In this document: piece by piece, positions 63,521 to 64,000 of the stretch
How the letters are laid out: every line of letters begins with the position of its first letter
Numbering within the stretch: position 1 is the stretch's first letter
Source: G965199725 sp965199725
GTDB taxonomy: Bacteria > Pseudomonadota > Gammaproteobacteria > Nitrosococcales > Methylophagaceae
Reading direction: 5' to 3'
DNA: 64,000 nt
Assembly (NCBI GenBank): GCA_965199725.1
Contig: OZ241321.1
Coordinates: forward strand, 1,426,001-1,490,000
The notes under the pieces: model-generated
What the model saw: the letters and a program-made list of their open reading frames with translations, nothing else
Database searches by the model: none
What the model was told of the DNA's origin: nothing
Made by a program: the position numbers and the translations under genes

Positions 63521-64000
63521 GCCTGAGGCTTAAAGTAAATTTATTTTTTGCCATATTATTAGTAACATCATTGTTAGCTAGTACAGGTGCACTTATTTCA
63601 AATGCGCGTCAGTCGGTAAAAACTGAAGTTGAAGATGCGATGGCATCAGCAGCACGCCTTATCATGGTTTCCCTAGGCACAACAATTAATAGAAACATTG
63701 GTGTGTATGATCATCTGCAAGACATGATCAAAGAATTAAGCAAAATACGCAGCTTGAATATTTTGTTATTTGATTCTGAACGATTGTTATTTGAAGGTGA
63801 ACCTAAAGCTGCGGAACTGGCTTTCCCACCAGCCTGGTTTATCAAGTTGTTATCTCCTGATGTAAAACCGTTATCAAAACAGTTTGGCAATGGTCGTATA
63901 GTTATTTATCCAGCACCTATCCATGAGATTAGCGAAACATGGCTGGATATCCGCGATATTTTGGTATTGGGCATAGCAATATTTATATTAGTTGGTTTAT
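63517..64000 (+). CDS. MoxY/LapD-type sensor kinase (5' part)
   Basis: At least 161 residues, running off the right edge. A first membrane span (VNLFFAILLVTSLLASTGAL) is followed by a periplasmic segment of the LapD/MoxY N-terminal type (SVKTEVEDAMASAARLIMVS, then HLQDMIKELSKIRSLNILLF), and a second span begins near residue 150 (ILVLGIAIFILVGL). The kinase domain is outside the window. The ATGA overlap with soxZ suggests it senses or controls the Sox genes with a response regulator further on. Confidence 0.8.
   Translation, partial: MSLRLKVNLFFAILLVTSLLASTGALISNARQSVKTEVEDAMASAARLIMVSLGTTINRNIGVYDHLQDMIKELSKIRSLNILLFDSERLLFEGEPKAAELAFPPAWFIKLLSPDVKPLSKQFGNGRIVIYPAPIHEISETWLDIRDILVLGIAIFILVGL

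Overview
The window is a chromosomal segment of an AT-leaning gammaproteobacterium that very probably oxidises reduced sulfur. The evidence is the gene order and protein families: gammaproteobacterial-type GltBD, HemE, YciB-YciI-BolA, WaaF/WaaG/WaaP and RsmE-PrmC proteins, and at the right edge a sulfur block (DsrE2, TusA, SoxY, SoxZ and a MoxY-type sensor kinase). Genus cannot be fixed from the sequence alone.

Layout. 1-9.6 kb holds housekeeping genes: the start of purE (-), gltB-gltD-hemE (+) behind a clear sigma-70 promoter, a YciO-family gene (-), and yciB-yciI-bolA (+). 9.7-12.4 kb has ppx/gppA and a membrane-anchored HExxH protein, both on the minus strand. 12.6-17.4 kb is a four-gene ABC module (ATPase, permease, GldG-like protein, DUF4340 protein). 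17.4-22.5 kb is a compact type II-C CRISPR-Cas locus: a three-repeat array, cas2, cas1, a cas9 broken by a one-base frameshift, and a divergent tracrRNA with its own promoter and terminator. 22.5-25.9 kb has an amidotransferase, an aldo/keto reductase, an FAD oxidoreductase and gmhA. 26-36.8 kb is a lipopolysaccharide core cluster with six kinase-like domains in five proteins, a carbamoyltransferase, three glycosyltransferases (WaaG, a GT2 and a multi-membrane-span enzyme) and WaaF. It continues without a large gap into zip-pgeF-cysQ. 39.2-43 kb is rsmE, a 23-residue membrane microprotein gene, prmC, moeB and pmbA, chained by ATGA or near-ATGA overlaps. A 12-unit heptamer tandem repeat separates this from ribF. 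44-48.4 kb is xseB-ispA-dxs-queD-folE2. 48.4-49 kb is a gene graveyard. An RND efflux pair, hemH and an aldehyde dehydrogenase follow. 56.2-58.05 kb is a second graveyard (TonB receptor, isoprenylcysteine methyltransferase-like protein, lipoprotein). The last part has an alanine-zipper lipoprotein, an SLC13-type transporter, tRNA-Arg(CCU), dsrE2-tusA, bepA and soxY-soxZ-sensor kinase.

How the parts work together. The LPS cluster builds and decorates the heptose-containing inner core: GmhA starts heptose synthesis, WaaF and WaaG add sugars, the WaaP-like kinases phosphorylate and the carbamoyltransferase modifies. BepA and the alanine-zipper lipoprotein also belong to the outer envelope. The II-C locus has every RNA and protein part, but Cas9 as read here is interrupted, so interference depends on whether the frameshift is real. 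FolE2 and QueD form a pair leading to 7-deazaguanine-modified tRNA. SoxYZ carries sulfur intermediates in the periplasm and TusA/DsrE2 relay sulfane sulfur in the cytoplasm. The most unusual items are the split cas9 with a repeat-derived promoter on the back of the tracrRNA anti-repeat, the doubly coupled microprotein, the tandem-kinase protein in the core cluster, and the heptamer repeat.
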